This document shows positions 8,163-16,187 of a stretch of DNA of 64,000 nt, piece after piece. Positions within the stretch are counted from its first letter, which is position 1. Every line of letters starts with the position of its first letter. Position numbers and translations under genes: made by a program. Source of the DNA: Fusibacter sp. A1 (GTDB lineage Bacteria; Bacillota; Clostridia; Peptostreptococcales; Acidaminobacteraceae); assembly GCF_004125825.1 (NCBI RefSeq), contig NZ_QQWI01000005.1, positions 124,001 to 188,000 of the forward strand. The letters are read 5' to 3'. The notes beneath the pieces were generated by a model, which worked only from the letters and a program-made list of their open reading frames with translations, was not told where the DNA came from and did no database searches.

Positions 8163-8369
8163 ATGAATAGCTTTATAGTCTTAATGATCATCTTGGTAGT
8201 TGTCATTGTATTCTTGTTTCAGCTGGCAAGCATCAATTCAAAATACAAGGAAATGCATCCTACTCATTATGACCACGAAATGCCACATCTGGATCATGAA
8301 AAGCAGGAACATGTCTATGATCATTTGCATAAAAAAGATGACGGTATTTATAATGATCCCAAGTTTTAA
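8163..8369 (+). CDS. small His-rich single-pass membrane protein
   Basis: 68 aa. Residues ~3-24 are a transmembrane helix. The soluble tail has eight histidines within about 27 residues, in HPTH, YDHEMPH, LDHEKQEH and YDHLH patterns, interspersed with Asp and Glu. This suggests metal (Zn, Fe, Cu or Ni) binding, but I recognise no family. A good ribosome-binding site (GAGGTGA, 8149-8155) supports it as real. It begins 16 nt after the lipoprotein and is probably co-transcribed with it. A Fur-like operator lies 41 nt beyond its stop, in front of the desaturase. Confidence 0.65.
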   Translation: MNSFIVLMIILVVVIVFLFQLASINSKYKEMHPTHYDHEMPHLDHEKQEHVYDHLHKKDDGIYNDPKF

Positions 8370-8380
8370 TCTTGAACCCA

Positions 8381-8409
8381 TTGCCTTTCCTCTCTAAAAA
8401 GTGTACACT
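8381..8409 (+). promoter_or_regulatory. promoter of the fatty-acid desaturase
   Basis: TTGCCT (8381-8386), a 17-nt spacer, then TACACT (8404-8409); each hexamer matches the sigma-A consensus at 4 of 6 positions. The Fur-like palindrome begins at the next base. Confidence 0.55.
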
Positions 8410-8428
8410 AATGATAATCAATATCATT
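8410..8428 (+). promoter_or_regulatory. Fur-like operator (7-5-7 palindrome) at the desaturase start site
   Basis: AATGATA (8410-8416), a 5-nt spacer ATCAA, then TATCATT (8422-8428) form a perfect inverted repeat. Aligned to the 19-bp Fur box, it matches 16 of 19 positions (alignment 8407-8425). It lies immediately downstream of the -10, where a bound repressor would block initiation. Fur is the natural candidate; PerR boxes are similar, so peroxide control cannot be excluded. Confidence 0.6.
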
Positions 8429-8458
8429 TAAGTACGTCTAATTTGAAAAGAGGATTTT

Positions 8459-9463
8459 ATGATCACAAATGAATGGCGACAACGTCTTAAGCCCTTTGCT
8501 AAGCCGAAACTCAGCAAATCGATTGTTCAGATAGTAAATACTGTACTACCATATTTCGCCCTATTGACTCTGATGGGAATTGGCATTTATTTTCATGTGC
8601 CTTATATTCTCATCTTACTACTAGCCATACCGACAGGGGCTTTTATGGTAAGGACTTTCATTCTGTTCCATGACTGTACCCATCTGTCATTTTTTAAGAG
8701 TATGCAGGCGAATCATATTTTAGGACACTTGCTCAGTATTTTGACCTTCACACCTTATACGATTTGGCAATCCGAACATAATCAGCACCATGGTGCCGTG
8801 GGGAATTTAGACGAAAGAGGCATAGGAGACGTCTGGACGATGACGGTGGACGAGTACTTGGATAGTTCTCGTTTAAAGAGGTTCTTATACAGGTTGTATC
8901 GTAATCCTCTATTTTTATTTTTCGTCGCACCTTTTTTCTTGTTTGCGGTACTCAATCGGTTGCCGTCGAAAAGATATACGGCTAAGAAACATCATTTGAG
9001 CCAATGGATTACAAATACTGGAATTGCAGCTGTAGCGCTACTGGTAAGTTTGAGTTTTGGAATCAAGTATTATCTTATGATACAGATTCCGGTCTTGTTC
9101 TTCGCCAGTGTGATGGGTGTTTGGCTTTTCTTTGTTCAACACCAGTTTGAAGAAGTTTACTGGGAAAGACATGGAGAGTGGGATTTTCTTAAGGCGGCGA
9201 TTGACGGAAGTTCCTTCTACAAACTACCGCTTGTGCTGGAATGGATGACAGGTTATATCGGATATCACCATATCCATCACCTGAATCCTAGAATTCCAAA
9301 CTATAATTTGAAGGCCTGCTATAAGGAAATCCATGAGTTTAAGAACGCAAGGACAATCACACTTTTTCACAGCTTCAGGTTGGCACTTTTAAACCTCTAT
9401 GACGAAAAGGCAGGAAAACTGATTCGCATCCGTGACTTGAGAAGAAAGCTGAATTATAACTAA
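8459..9463 (+). CDS. membrane fatty-acid desaturase (diiron, three His boxes)
   Basis: A 334-aa integral membrane protein of the acyl-lipid desaturase family. It inserts a double bond into fatty-acyl chains of membrane lipids, using O2 and electrons from ferredoxin or a similar donor. All three diiron His boxes are intact: H71-DCT-H75, H107-NQ-H110-H111 and H270-H271-I-H273-H274. Hydrophobic hairpins lie at ~25-70 and ~185-220. It appears monocistronic, with its own promoter, a Fur-like operator and a terminator. The O2 requirement is unexpected beside ferredoxin-linked fermentation genes. Regiospecificity cannot be read from sequence. Confidence 0.85.
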   Translation: MITNEWRQRLKPFAKPKLSKSIVQIVNTVLPYFALLTLMGIGIYFHVPYILILLLAIPTGAFMVRTFILFHDCTHLSFFKSMQANHILGHLLSILTFTPYTIWQSEHNQHHGAVGNLDERGIGDVWTMTVDEYLDSSRLKRFLYRLYRNPLFLFFVAPFFLFAVLNRLPSKRYTAKKHHLSQWITNTGIAAVALLVSLSFGIKYYLMIQIPVLFFASVMGVWLFFVQHQFEEVYWERHGEWDFLKAAIDGSSFYKLPLVLEWMTGYIGYHHIHHLNPRIPNYNLKACYKEIHEFKNARTITLFHSFRLALLNLYDEKAGKLIRIRDLRRKLNYN

Positions 9464-9469
9464 GACCCC

Positions 9470-9500
9470 AAAATCGACATCTACCTAGGTGTCGATTTTT
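9470..9500 (+). terminator. Rho-independent terminator after the desaturase
   Basis: AAAATCGACATC (9470-9481) pairs with GGTGTCGATTTT (9488-9499), 12 pairs with one G-U. The T run is short (five T). Confidence 0.75.
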
Positions 9501-9572
9501 ATATGTCAATTCTTAAAATTAGCTTAAAATGCACTGTTTTAAATGCGTGAGCGATACTAATCCATTTATTTG

Positions 9573-9581
9573 TGTTAGAAT
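9573..9581 (+). promoter_or_regulatory. hflK: extended -10 promoter element for hflKC
   Basis: TGT then TAGAAT (9576-9581) has the TGn extension; no convincing -35 lies 16-18 nt upstream. It is the only promoter-like signal between the terminator and hflK. Confidence 0.4.
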
Positions 9582-9613
9582 GATAGGGAAACATTTACAT
9601 AAGGGAGGTAAAT

Positions 9614-10537
9614 ATGAAAGGACTAGCAAATTTCATTATAGTACTAGTGATAGTAGGTGTCATTGCTGCTAACGGTATCTATAAGTTAGAAGATGGCGAA
9701 CAAGCGGTTATTACAAGATTTGGTGAATTTTTAAAAAATGAGACACAGAGTGGTCTAAAGTGGAAAATTCCAGTTGTCGATCAAAAGTATGTTATCAGAG
9801 TATCTGAACTACGTAGAATGGAATTCGGTTACGTTACAACAGATAGCGGTGGAACGAACCGCTATGCTGAGTATCAGGATATCACTTCAGATTCCTTGAT
9901 GATTACAGGTGACGAGAACCTTGTGAACGTCACTGCCAGCATTCAGTATAAGATCAGCAATGCCAAAGATTACTTGTTCAATGTCGATGACCAGTTGGGC
10001 ACGCTCAATATCATTGCTGTTTCGACAATTAGAAGAAGTGTGGCAAACAACTCGTTGGATGACGTACTTGCAGATAACAAGTTTGCAATCATGCAAGAAA
10101 TCAGAACAGACCTACAGCAGATTTGTGATGATTATAAGTTAGGTGTTCAAATTACGGATGTACTGCTTCAAGATGTCGACCCGCCTGCTGAGGTTGATGA
10201 TGCTTTTAAAGATATCGTGAGAGCTCAACTTGACAAGGAAAGTAAAATCAATGAAGCGATTTCATATGAGAATCAAATTATTCCAGAGGCGAAAGGTTTG
10301 GCTTCTAAGCTGATCTCTGATGCGGAAGCTTACAAAGCGGAACGTATAAGCGAAGCAAAGGGTGATGTAGCCAGCTTTAATGCTGTATACGAAAAGTATG
10401 TCGACGCCAAGGAAGTCACTAGAACAAGACTTTATTTAGAGACTATGGCTGAAATACTGAAAAATGTAGAGATATTTGTAACGAAAGAAGATGGCAATAC
10501 GCTTAAGTTCTTGCCTCTACAAGGAGGTACAAACTAA
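9614..10537 (+). CDS. hflK: HflK-like SPFH/prohibitin-domain membrane protein
   Basis: 307 aa. One N-terminal transmembrane helix (residues ~3-22) is followed by a band-7/SPFH domain (EDGEQAVITRFGEF, then LMITGDENLVNVTASIQYKI). A C-terminal helical region rich in Ala, Glu and Lys (~200-270) is expected to form the coiled coil of HflKC assemblies. In bacteria HflK-HflC form a cage around the FtsH protease and modulate membrane-protein turnover. Its stop overlaps the next start (TAATG). It is shorter than Proteobacterial HflK and lacks the Gly-rich N-terminal tail. ftsH is not in the window. Confidence 0.83.
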   Translation: MKGLANFIIVLVIVGVIAANGIYKLEDGEQAVITRFGEFLKNETQSGLKWKIPVVDQKYVIRVSELRRMEFGYVTTDSGGTNRYAEYQDITSDSLMITGDENLVNVTASIQYKISNAKDYLFNVDDQLGTLNIIAVSTIRRSVANNSLDDVLADNKFAIMQEIRTDLQQICDDYKLGVQITDVLLQDVDPPAEVDDAFKDIVRAQLDKESKINEAISYENQIIPEAKGLASKLISDAEAYKAERISEAKGDVASFNAVYEKYVDAKEVTRTRLYLETMAEILKNVEIFVTKEDGNTLKFLPLQGGTN

Positions 10538-11604
10538 TGTTAGATAACAAAAACAATGGTCCAGTTGAAGTAGATGAAAATGGAAATCCTATACCAAGAA
10601 AATCAAAACAGCCTCAAGCGATAAAAATCGATTTTGATTTTGGTAAGTTGTTGAAAAGGGGTTTCTTCCCAATTTTGATTTTATTGCTTATTGTCGGTTA
10701 TTTGGCTACAGGCACCTATACTGTCAATGAGATGGAACAGGCAATGATAGTTAGGTTCGGTAGTATTCAAAAGGTAATCGTATCTAAAGATGCGGATATA
10801 GTAAAAGCTCAATTGTCAGCCACAGATCAGTTTAAGGGTGTTAAAGTAATCCAAGGAAAAGGACTTTTCTTCAAAGTTCCATTTATCGATCAAGTTGAAA
10901 AATACACTTCTCAACTACTGACTTACAAAACACTTCCAGGTGAAGTTACGACTCTAGATAAGAAGAAAATTGTTTTAGATAACAATGCTCAGTGGAGAAT
11001 TGTCAATCCAGCACTTTTCAAAATATCTATGGTTACTATTGATGATGCCAACAACAAACTTGATGACCTGATTTTTTCCGGTTTACGTGAGCAAATAGGT
11101 AAGACGGATGGAACAACGCTAATATCTGATAAAGAGTTTGTTTATAGCTTGACTTCACTAGTTAAGGATCAAGTAAATGAGCAGGTATATGAATCAGGTA
11201 TCGAGGTGTTCGATGTTCGTATCGCTAAAACTGAATTTCCTGATCAGAATAACGCTAATATCTTCACTAGAATGAGAACGGAACGTCAAAAGATTGCTAA
11301 CAAGCTTAGAGCTGAAGGGGATGAGCAGTATCAGATCATCACAGCCAAAGCGGATAAGGAAGCGACTATCCTAAAGGCTGAAGCTTATGCTACTGCTGAA
11401 GAAAACAGAGGACAAGGTGATGCTGAAGCGCTTGCGATTTATGCATCGGCGTATAACAAAGATCCTGAATTCTATCAGTTTTTAAAAACGCTTGAGACCT
11501 ATAAGGAATCCTTGGGAAGCAATGCAAAAATCGTAATCGACAGCGATTCTGAATTTGCCAAGTACCTCTTCCAAATCAACGCTCCAAGTGTTACTGTAGA
11601 ATAA
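10537..11604 (+). CDS. hflC: HflC-like SPFH/prohibitin-domain membrane protein
   Basis: 355 aa. A charged ~35-residue cytoplasmic leader precedes a transmembrane helix (~40-60). The SPFH domain contains EMEQAMIVRFGSIQ, FKVPFIDQVEKY and a DNNAQWRI segment typical of HflC. The C-terminal part has RAEGDEQYQ and the Ala/Glu-rich repeat region ending in EALAIYASAYNKDPEFY. It pairs with the preceding HflK to form the hetero-oligomer. Translation is coupled by TAATG with AAGGAGG upstream. A strong terminator follows, making hflKC a two-gene operon. Confidence 0.86.
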   Translation: MLDNKNNGPVEVDENGNPIPRKSKQPQAIKIDFDFGKLLKRGFFPILILLLIVGYLATGTYTVNEMEQAMIVRFGSIQKVIVSKDADIVKAQLSATDQFKGVKVIQGKGLFFKVPFIDQVEKYTSQLLTYKTLPGEVTTLDKKKIVLDNNAQWRIVNPALFKISMVTIDDANNKLDDLIFSGLREQIGKTDGTTLISDKEFVYSLTSLVKDQVNEQVYESGIEVFDVRIAKTEFPDQNNANIFTRMRTERQKIANKLRAEGDEQYQIITAKADKEATILKAEAYATAEENRGQGDAEALAIYASAYNKDPEFYQFLKTLETYKESLGSNAKIVIDSDSEFAKYLFQINAPSVTVE

Positions 11605-11613
11605 TAAGAGTTT

Positions 11614-11646
11614 AGGCACGTACCTACTATGGTACGTGCCTTTTTT
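11614..11646 (+). terminator. strong Rho-independent terminator after hflC
   Basis: AGGCACGTACC (11614-11624) pairs perfectly with GGTACGTGCCT (11631-11641), 11 bp with a 6-nt loop, followed by T6. Confidence 0.92.
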
Positions 11647-11657
11647 AAGGAGCGGTT

Positions 11658-12710
11658 ATGAAATTAGGACAATACATAAAACGGATGGAAGAGCCGTCAT
11701 TTGAAGAGCTTATCGCAGTGATCAGGCCTGCGTTTGAAATACCGTTTATAAAATATGGATTAGATCAGTATAGGCATAGTGGATACTATTACAATAGAAA
11801 CGATTATCAAAATGCCTTAGATGAAGGTGCGATATGGTTTGGCGCGTACGACAAGGGGGCGCTGATCGGTTGCGTGTCCGTTTTGAAAAAGTCGGACGTG
11901 AAATGGAGGATAGGAAAACTAGCCGTCCACCCTGATTTTCAGCACTGCGGATTAGGTAAATCCTTGCTCAGTGAAGCGGAGCGCTTCGTATTTAATCGTG
12001 GAGCAAGCAAGTTGAGTTTGTCGTGCCTGAAAGACGATGCGGACCTGGTTAAGTTTTATGAGTCGAAGGGGTATTTGTCTGATGGGCAAAAGGTCTACAA
12101 GAAAACCGGATTTACGATAGGTTTTTATGTTAAGAAGATGCACCACCTGATCGATCTTGTCACAAATCTTGCTGACCGTTACCCTGTCGACCCGATTGTC
12201 TGTGATGAGACACTCTACCTAAAGGATCAGATCCTGCTGATCTATCATCCGGATGAGGTTGACAAGAAAACCAATACAGGGCATCTTCTGGGACGGTTGT
12301 TGCCTGAACATGTTAAGGAGTGGATCTGGCACCGTAATACAGTGGAGAGCTTTGTGGACACCTTGTCAGAGGGTTTCTTGAATGTTCTCGTTTATCCAAG
12401 TGACGACGCGTATGAGGTTTCTGAGTACGTCTCCAATGTGGATTCGAGAATAAGGTGGATCTTCATCGATGCAACTTGGCAGCAGTCGCAAAAAATGCTG
12501 AATCAGAGCCCTAGTCTTATGGCGCTTGATAAAGTGCGGTTGTCGAGTGATTACATCAGTCGCTATACGCTCAGAAAGAACCAGCGTGCTGAAGGATTAT
12601 GTACACTTGAGTCCGCCAGTCATGTGTTAGGTGAATCTGGATTCGACACGTTGAGAACGCAGCTTGACAGCAGGTTGGAAGACTGGCTGAAGACACTTAG
12701 CTGTAAATAA
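11658..12710 (+). CDS. GNAT acetyltransferase-DTW domain fusion (TapT-like tRNA acp3U synthase domain)
   Basis: 350 aa with two domains. Residues ~1-155 are a GNAT N-acetyltransferase (RIGKLAVHPDFQHCGLGKSLL is the acetyl-CoA-binding region, then KFYESKGY). Residues ~190-345 are a DTW domain: LLIYHPDEVDKKTNTGHLL, IDATWQQSQKML (the D-x-T-W signature) and RYTLRKNQRAEGLCTLE. DTW proteins such as E. coli TapT and human DTWD1/2 transfer the 3-amino-3-carboxypropyl group of SAM to a tRNA uridine. The Cys-rich zinc knuckle that often precedes the DTW core is absent. It sits alone between two terminators. The domain calls come from motifs I can read; that one polypeptide performs both reactions is inference. 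Confidence 0.8.
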   Translation: MKLGQYIKRMEEPSFEELIAVIRPAFEIPFIKYGLDQYRHSGYYYNRNDYQNALDEGAIWFGAYDKGALIGCVSVLKKSDVKWRIGKLAVHPDFQHCGLGKSLLSEAERFVFNRGASKLSLSCLKDDADLVKFYESKGYLSDGQKVYKKTGFTIGFYVKKMHHLIDLVTNLADRYPVDPIVCDETLYLKDQILLIYHPDEVDKKTNTGHLLGRLLPEHVKEWIWHRNTVESFVDTLSEGFLNVLVYPSDDAYEVSEYVSNVDSRIRWIFIDATWQQSQKMLNQSPSLMALDKVRLSSDYISRYTLRKNQRAEGLCTLESASHVLGESGFDTLRTQLDSRLEDWLKTLSCK

Positions 12711-12733
12711 AAGGATGATGCAGGGAGCAGACT

Positions 12734-12766
12734 GCCATTTGCGAATTTTAGCAAATGGCTTTTTTT
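12734..12766 (+). terminator. strong Rho-independent terminator after the GNAT-DTW gene
   Basis: GCCATTTGC (12734-12742) and GCAAATGGC (12751-12759) form a perfect 9-bp stem, followed by T7. Confidence 0.92.
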
Positions 12767-12818
12767 ATTGCCTCTATTTGGTAATCTAAGACAAGTAGAT
12801 TAAGTCTAGGAGGTCATG

Positions 12819-14339
12819 ATGGTCACAACACTACCCTCGTCCGTATTGATAGGCATGTCGGGGCATGTCATTGAAGTTGAAGTCGATATCGCAAGAGGAT
12901 TTCCGGCTTTTACGATAGTCGGTCTACCGGACACGATTGTAAAGGAGTCAAAAGAACGGATAAGAACTGCGATAAAAAACGCTCATCTCGAGTTTCCTGA
13001 ACGGAGACTCACTGTCAATTTTGTACCTGCGAATCTTAAAAAGGACGGGAGCCATCTTGATCTTCCTATCGCTTTGGGCGTTTTAAGGGTTGGGGATGAT
13101 GCGCCCGGGCTTAAGCATATAGGCGTACTGGGGGAGTTGGGACTCAGTGGTCAGGTCATCGGTGTAAAAGGCGTCATACCGCTTCTGATCGCCTTACAGG
13201 AGCAAGGGGTCACGAGGGTTATTATACCGAGGGCGAATCTTGATCAGGCAAAACTGCTAAAGGATATGACGGTTTATCCGGTGGAACACCTTCAAGAAGC
13301 CTACAAGCTATACGAGTCGATCGATAGGGTGGAAGGCGTATTCTGTAATGGAGACTTTAAAAAGACGATGCACAGGCTTGACGACTTCAGTGAGGTCTCC
13401 GGCCAGGAACACGCGAAAAGGGCGCTTGAAATTGCCGCTTCAGGAGGTCATCATGTGCTTATGATGGGACCGCCTGGTAGCGGTAAGACCATGCTTGCCA
13501 GAAGGGTTCCTGGAATCATGCCTGACCTTGCCTATGAGGAGGTTGTCGAGTTGACGAAGGTGTACAGCGTTTCCAACAATATCGCACCGTCAGGCGTAGT
13601 CACTGATAGGCCTTTCAGATCACCGCATCATACGATTTCGAGTGTGTCCCTATGCGGCGGTGGGACCAACCCGAAACCAGGCGAGGTGACGCTTGCCCAC
13701 AGAGGGGTTTTGTTTTTGGATGAGCTTCCGGAATTCAAACGGTCCGCGATTGAAAGCTTAAGACAGCCGATCGAGGACAGAAGAATCCAGATTTCGAGGT
13801 CTACAGGGACTGTGGATTTTCCGTGCTATTTTACACTAATCGGCGCCTTTAACCCTTGCCCTTGCGGGTATCTTGGTGATATTGAAAGGCAGTGCAAGTG
13901 TTCGCCGATTCAAGTCATCCGGTATTTGAGCAAATTGTCAGGACCGATGATCGACAGGTTCGACATGCAGCTGATTTTACCAAAGGTACCCTATGAATCT
14001 CTTAGGGTCGTTAAAGAGAGCGAGCCGTCCAGGACGATAAAGGAACGGGTTGAAAAGGCAAGGCTGATACAGTTTACAAGGTATGGTGATGTGTTTAAAC
14101 TGAACGCCCATATGTCGACTAAGGACATCAAAGTTTACTGCGACCTAAATGACGAAACAGAAGCTTTCTTAAAAAAGGCGTATCATATCATGAAATTGTC
14201 GGCTAGGAGTCTGACAAATATATTAAAGCTTTCAAGGACGATCGCAGATATGGACGGGGCCGAGGAGATTAGACTCGAACATGTAAGCGAGGCGCTTCAA
14301 TACAGACGGATCGATAAGGAGGTGCTTAGTGATGTATGA
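12819..14339 (+). CDS. comM: YifB/ComM family AAA+ ATPase (Mg-chelatase-like)
   Basis: About 506 aa. The N-terminal ~200 residues are the Lon-protease-like ChlI domain (FTIVGLPDTIVKESKERIRTAI, then PADLPIALG-type sequence). A Mg-chelatase-type AAA+ module follows, with Walker A GPPGSGKTML at ~217-226 and Walker B FLDELPEF. A CxCG...C-x-C cysteine insert (PCPCGYLGD...CKC) and the C-terminal Mg_chelatase_C helical region complete it. ComM is a hexameric branch-migration helicase acting in natural transformation. Of two in-frame ATGs, 12819 is better spaced from AGGAGGT (12808-12814) than 12816. dprA overlaps its end, a common pairing that supports a recombination role. Confidence 0.9.
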   Translation: MVTTLPSSVLIGMSGHVIEVEVDIARGFPAFTIVGLPDTIVKESKERIRTAIKNAHLEFPERRLTVNFVPANLKKDGSHLDLPIALGVLRVGDDAPGLKHIGVLGELGLSGQVIGVKGVIPLLIALQEQGVTRVIIPRANLDQAKLLKDMTVYPVEHLQEAYKLYESIDRVEGVFCNGDFKKTMHRLDDFSEVSGQEHAKRALEIAASGGHHVLMMGPPGSGKTMLARRVPGIMPDLAYEEVVELTKVYSVSNNIAPSGVVTDRPFRSPHHTISSVSLCGGGTNPKPGEVTLAHRGVLFLDELPEFKRSAIESLRQPIEDRRIQISRSTGTVDFPCYFTLIGAFNPCPCGYLGDIERQCKCSPIQVIRYLSKLSGPMIDRFDMQLILPKVPYESLRVVKESEPSRTIKERVEKARLIQFTRYGDVFKLNAHMSTKDIKVYCDLNDETEAFLKKAYHIMKLSARSLTNILKLSRTIADMDGAEEIRLEHVSEALQYRRIDKEVLSDV

Positions 14340-15348
14340 TGTGAGGGATTTGCTCTTATGGCTTCATGAGTTCGGCAAGGAGACCGATAAGAAGCTGGTT
14401 CGAAGTTATTATAATTTTGGAGATAGGCAAGCTGTCGGCTATTATATTGTAAAACTGACTGAACTGATGAAAAGCGACTGGAAAGCGTGGGTCTTGGAAT
14501 TTAAGGATGAAATGAAAGTCAAGGGAATCGAGGTTTGCACCATCATCGACGACGCCTATCCGGAGAGGCTGCTCACCATTTTTGATTACCCGCTTGTGTT
14601 CTATTATATAGGGGATATTTCCTGCATTGCCGTGCCTGATGTCATCAGCATCGTTGGGACAAGGAAACCGACATATGACGCGATTAAGATGTGCGATCTG
14701 GTCACCAAACACCTTGCCAAAGGGAATGTGACCGTTGTCAGCGGCTTGGCCTTTGGTGTGGACGCGCTTGCCCACAGGGGCGCGCTCGCGTACGGTGCGA
14801 AAACTTCTGCTGTACTGGCTTCTGGACTTGACCATATCACCCCAAGGAGTCATGTCAAACTTGCTAGACAGATTCTGGACAGCGGAGGACTTCTCCTTAG
14901 CGAATATGCGCATGGCATTAAACCCCTCAATCACTATTATGTAGCACGAAACCGTATTGTAAGCGGTCTGGCAAGTAAGATTTTTATCGTAGAGGCAGGT
15001 TTGAATAGCGGAAGTATGACTACTGGAAGGCATGCGCTTGATCAGAACAAGGAATTATATGTCATGCCCGGTTCGATATCGAATGCGGTCGCTCAGGGGA
15101 CGAATTCGCTATTCAGACAAGGTGCGTATCCTGTTATCGACCCAGAAGACTTACACCTACATGATCAAGAAGAAACGCGTGTGTGCAACCATCCTATCGT
15201 GATGCGCCTTAAAGAAGAAGGTCCAATCATGGTCGAAGTGCTTTCTGATATACTGGATATGCCGATTCAAGTTCTGATGAGTGAGCTGATGGTCTTGGAG
15301 TGCGATGGTTTTATCAGAATTGACGAGCAGATTGTGAGGGCACTATAA
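14332..15348 (+). CDS. dprA: DNA-processing protein DprA/Smf
   Basis: About 338 aa. It loads RecA onto incoming single-stranded DNA during transformation. The Rossmann-like core is clear: ISIVGTRKPT, VSGLAFGVDALAHRGAL, AVLASGLDHITP, and later SGSMTTGRHALDQNKELYVMPGS. The C-terminal ~60 residues resemble the DprA winged helix. GTG 14329 and ATG 14332 both follow AAGGAGGTG (14316-14324); ATG 14332 has better spacing. The gene overlaps comM by 8 nt, so the two are translationally coupled. No comE or other competence genes are in the window. Confidence 0.92.
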   Translation: MYDVRDLLLWLHEFGKETDKKLVRSYYNFGDRQAVGYYIVKLTELMKSDWKAWVLEFKDEMKVKGIEVCTIIDDAYPERLLTIFDYPLVFYYIGDISCIAVPDVISIVGTRKPTYDAIKMCDLVTKHLAKGNVTVVSGLAFGVDALAHRGALAYGAKTSAVLASGLDHITPRSHVKLARQILDSGGLLLSEYAHGIKPLNHYYVARNRIVSGLASKIFIVEAGLNSGSMTTGRHALDQNKELYVMPGSISNAVAQGTNSLFRQGAYPVIDPEDLHLHDQEETRVCNHPIVMRLKEEGPIMVEVLSDILDMPIQVLMSELMVLECDGFIRIDEQIVRAL

Positions 15349-15422
15349 CTTAATGAAAAAAATTATCATTTGAGTTTAGGGATATGTCTTTTGGGTAACT
15401 CATATATTGGAGGTGCAATTCT

Positions 15423-15962
15423 ATGAAGATATATACTAAAACAGGTGACAGTGGTCAAACAAGTCTATACGATATGCACAGAGTTTATAAGGATGATATT
15501 AGGGTTGAGTCTTATGGGACTATCGATGAACTGAATTCGAGCTTAGGGCTTGCTAAGAATTTTATCAATGACGAACCGATTTTTGAACATATCGAATGGA
15601 TTCAGAGAATGCTTTTCGATGTAGCAGGTGAGCTTGCCACTAGAGAGGGTTCTAAGTTTCCGGAACGGGTGAATGCGGCAGATATTCAAAAGCTTGAATC
15701 ATGGATTGATGAGTACATCGATAAAATGGGTAGAGATAGCGCATTTCAGTTCATTTTACCGGGATCAAACAAAGCATCGGCATCGCTGCATGTAGCACGT
15801 ACCGTATGCAGAAGGGCTGAACGCAGAATGATATCTTTGAGTAAGGAGGCTGACATCTCTGTCGAGGTGATGAAATTTGTAAACCGTCTGTCGGATTGCA
15901 TCTACACCTTTGCAAGGTTCCTTGAAGATGACATCACACTAATCGAATTTAAGACTGAGTAA
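15423..15962 (+). CDS. ATP:cob(I)alamin adenosyltransferase, PduO/MMAB type
   Basis: 179 aa. It transfers the adenosyl group of ATP to cob(I)alamin, making coenzyme B12. The N-terminal IYTKTGDSGQTSLYD is the ATP-binding signature. RVESYGTIDELNSSLGLAK, ARTVCRRAERRM (with the conserved arginines) and the C-terminal FVNRLSDCIYTFAR fit the five-helix-bundle family along the full length. It has its own ribosome-binding site (TTGGAGGTG) and a terminator. It sits between dprA and topA, where B. subtilis-type genomes have other genes, and no other B12 gene is nearby. No cobalamin riboswitch is visible in the 74-nt upstream gap. Confidence 0.9.
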   Translation: MKIYTKTGDSGQTSLYDMHRVYKDDIRVESYGTIDELNSSLGLAKNFINDEPIFEHIEWIQRMLFDVAGELATREGSKFPERVNAADIQKLESWIDEYIDKMGRDSAFQFILPGSNKASASLHVARTVCRRAERRMISLSKEADISVEVMKFVNRLSDCIYTFARFLEDDITLIEFKTE

Positions 15963-15990
15963 GACAAATTTTTATAATTTACCACTAAAA

Positions 15991-16019
15991 AAAAGCCTGA
16001 GTTCAATAATCGGGCTTTT
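15991..16019 (+). terminator. Rho-independent terminator after the adenosyltransferase
   Basis: AAAAGCCTGA (15991-16000) pairs with TCGGGCTTTT (16010-16019), 10 pairs with one G-U; the T run is short but a second T6 follows at 16024-16029. Confidence 0.65.
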
Positions 16020-16187
16020 GGTGTTTTTTGAGCGGGTCGATAGATAAAAGGATTTGGTGATTTTAATTCGAGTATCTTAATAATAAATTGTAATAATAAA
16101 TATTTTGGTACTATTATCATTGATTTTACATAAAAACTCTGCTATCATCACTACTTGGAGTTTGTTTAGAATTAAATAACTGTTTAG

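Noticed and set aside
9503..9520. CodY-like sequence upstream of hflK
   Set aside because: About 10 of 15 matches; not distinguishable from background.
14356..15033. 225-codon open frame on the minus strand
   Set aside because: It lies fully within dprA, whose protein matches its family along the whole length; the antisense frame shows no recognisable motif or ribosome-binding site.
15352..15371. Fur-like half site (TTATCATT) upstream of the adenosyltransferase
   Set aside because: Only one half matches; the other half is an A run with no dyad.
15349..15422. Possible cobalamin riboswitch upstream of the adenosyltransferase
   Set aside because: Only 74 nt with a lone TGAGTT/AACTCA pairing; far too short and no B12-box sequence.
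16078..16101. Direct repeat TAATAATAAAT as an iteron or origin element
   Set aside because: Only two copies, no DnaA boxes, and topA rather than a replication initiator follows; more likely AT-rich promoter upstream DNA.
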